Assembly (NCBI RefSeq): GCF_029323795.1
Contig: NZ_CP119758.1
Coordinates: 4,836,001 to 4,900,000, forward strand
Direction of reading: 5' to 3'
DNA: 64,000 bases
Origin: Zobellia alginiliquefaciens
GTDB lineage: Bacteria > Bacteroidota > Bacteroidia > Flavobacteriales > Flavobacteriaceae
The position numbers and the translations under genes are program-made. The notes under the pieces are model-generated. The model saw only the letters and a list, made by a program, of their open reading frames with translations. It did not search any database and was not told the DNA's origin. This document shows, piece by piece, positions 63,383-64,000 of this stretch; positions within the stretch are counted from its first letter, which is position 1, and each line of letters begins with the position of its first letter.

Positions 63383-63660
63383 ACGCTCATTTTTTCACGA
63401 TTATCCTACCTCGTGATTTGGGGAATTAAGAAGCTTTAAATATAGGGGTTTGGTTGGAAATATTACCAAAGCACCATACCAACTTTTACGTAAACTACCT
63501 TGGGGCAAGCCCACGAGCCATTAAAAGGAATACACCATAATTTCGAGGCATTCCTCGGAGCATTTAATCTCGATTATCGAGTAAAACGAAAATTAATTCG
63601 ATAACAAAAAACAGCCAATAGGAAGGTTAAAAATAATTAGAACACAAGCCTAAACCGAAT

Positions 63661-64000
63661 CTAGTAACCGTTTCTCAAATTTTCGGCATAACTGTTTGGC
63701 AGTATACTATCCTCAACAGCTTTAGCTGCTTTTTCTATATCGTACGTAAACTTGATAAAATTCACAGAAATACTATCCTTATCTAAAATAGAAGAATTAT
63801 CATTTATTTCAATAATAACGTAGCTGCCGCGATTATCATTATCTTTTGGTTTACCTATAGAACCCAAATTTATGGCATGCCTAAAATGGGTTTCATTTTC
63901 TTCACCTGTATTAAAAATTCTATGGTATGGCTGATGGGTATGCCCAAAACACATAATATCCGCATTTGCTTGATTCATAATACGAATCATACTTTTCTCC
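63661..64000 (-). CDS. Metallophosphoesterase family protein, 5' end beyond window
   Basis: The frame stays open to the right edge (…EKSMIRIMNQANADIM), so the gene begins outside; the ATG at 63990 is internal. The visible 113 residues hold the GHTHQPYHR metal/phosphate motif and NLGSIGKPKDNDNRGSYVII, typical of the YfcE/MJ0936-type phosphodiesterase C-terminal half. The upstream half with DxH and GNxD motifs is not in view. Confidence 0.85.
   Translation of the reverse strand, partial: EKSMIRIMNQANADIMCFGHTHQPYHRIFNTGEENETHFRHAINLGSIGKPKDNDNRGSYVIIEINDNSSILDKDSISVNFIKFTYDIEKAAKAVEDSILPNSYAENLRNGY

Noticed and set aside
1-64000. Mobile element, prophage, integrase or tRNA-linked island
   Set aside because: No transposase, integrase, phage structural gene, att-like repeat or tRNA was found; gene content is typical chromosomal flavobacterial material.

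Overview
This is a 64 kb stretch of chromosome from a member of the Bacteroidota, most likely a marine Flavobacteriaceae (Zobellia/Maribacter-like; genus is inference). Evidence: AT-rich DNA, Bacteroidota-type promoters (TTG / TAnnTTTG), a SusC/SusD pair with a hybrid two-component (HTCS) regulator, a PorP/SprF-type type IX secretion protein, a GldL-like membrane protein, a LolA/LptF/FtsK block and many secreted proteins and lipoproteins. I see no rRNA, tRNA, CRISPR array, insertion sequence, prophage or integrase.

Layout. 1-3.1 kb: ilvD-ilvB (branched-chain amino acid synthesis; ilvB runs off the left edge). 3.5-5.8 kb: pxpABC 5-oxoprolinase operon. 6.1-7.1 kb: a zinc-finger/nuclease-like protein paired with a GldL-like membrane protein, followed by two very small single-helix membrane protein genes at 7510-7611 and 7792-7890. 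8-12 kb: YifB/ComM ATPase and a penicillin-acylase-family hydrolase. 12.2-13.4 kb: zinc metallopeptidase lipoprotein. 13.5-18.6 kb: a minus-strand operon of FMN reductase, pabB, tilS and DsbD. 18.8-23.2 kb: DUF1624-type acyltransferase, lipoamide dehydrogenase, NhaC. 23.4-25.8 kb: thiol-redox cluster (AhpC, thioredoxin, DUF6952, Tpx) ending in diacylglycerol kinase. 26.2-31.9 kb: ftsK-lolA-lptF/G-ribBA.

32-45.3 kb is the most distinctive part: a minus-strand polysaccharide utilization locus in the order susC-susD-(GH115-like)-GH92-HTCS. SusCD would bind and import an oligosaccharide, a divergent GH115-like enzyme and a GH92 mannosidase would trim it in the periplasm, and the HTCS would sense the product. 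The susC promoter region carries a 21-bp-spaced direct repeat fitting an AraC-type operator, and a perfect hairpin with a U-tract separates susCD from the enzyme genes. Upstream lie a DUF1080 protein and a DegT/DnrJ aminotransferase whose leader contains a 7-bp tandem repeat. The substrate is unknown; alpha-mannose plus a uronic acid is the simplest guess.

47.8-51.8 kb: nitroreductase, RlmF rRNA methyltransferase, LpxD, and an orphan LuxR-type response regulator with Glu in place of the phosphorylated Asp. 52.5-55.8 kb: a PorP/SprF-SPOR fusion with an OmpA-less PD40 partner. 56.2-57.7 kb: a TetR regulator, a perfect palindromic operator and two tandem DUF1348 genes. 58-64 kb: divergent GAPDH, secreted aldose epimerase, NmrA-like reductase, a small CxxC protein, AraC regulator, aspartoacylase-family protein and a truncated metallophosphoesterase. 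Intrinsic terminators mark most operon ends.
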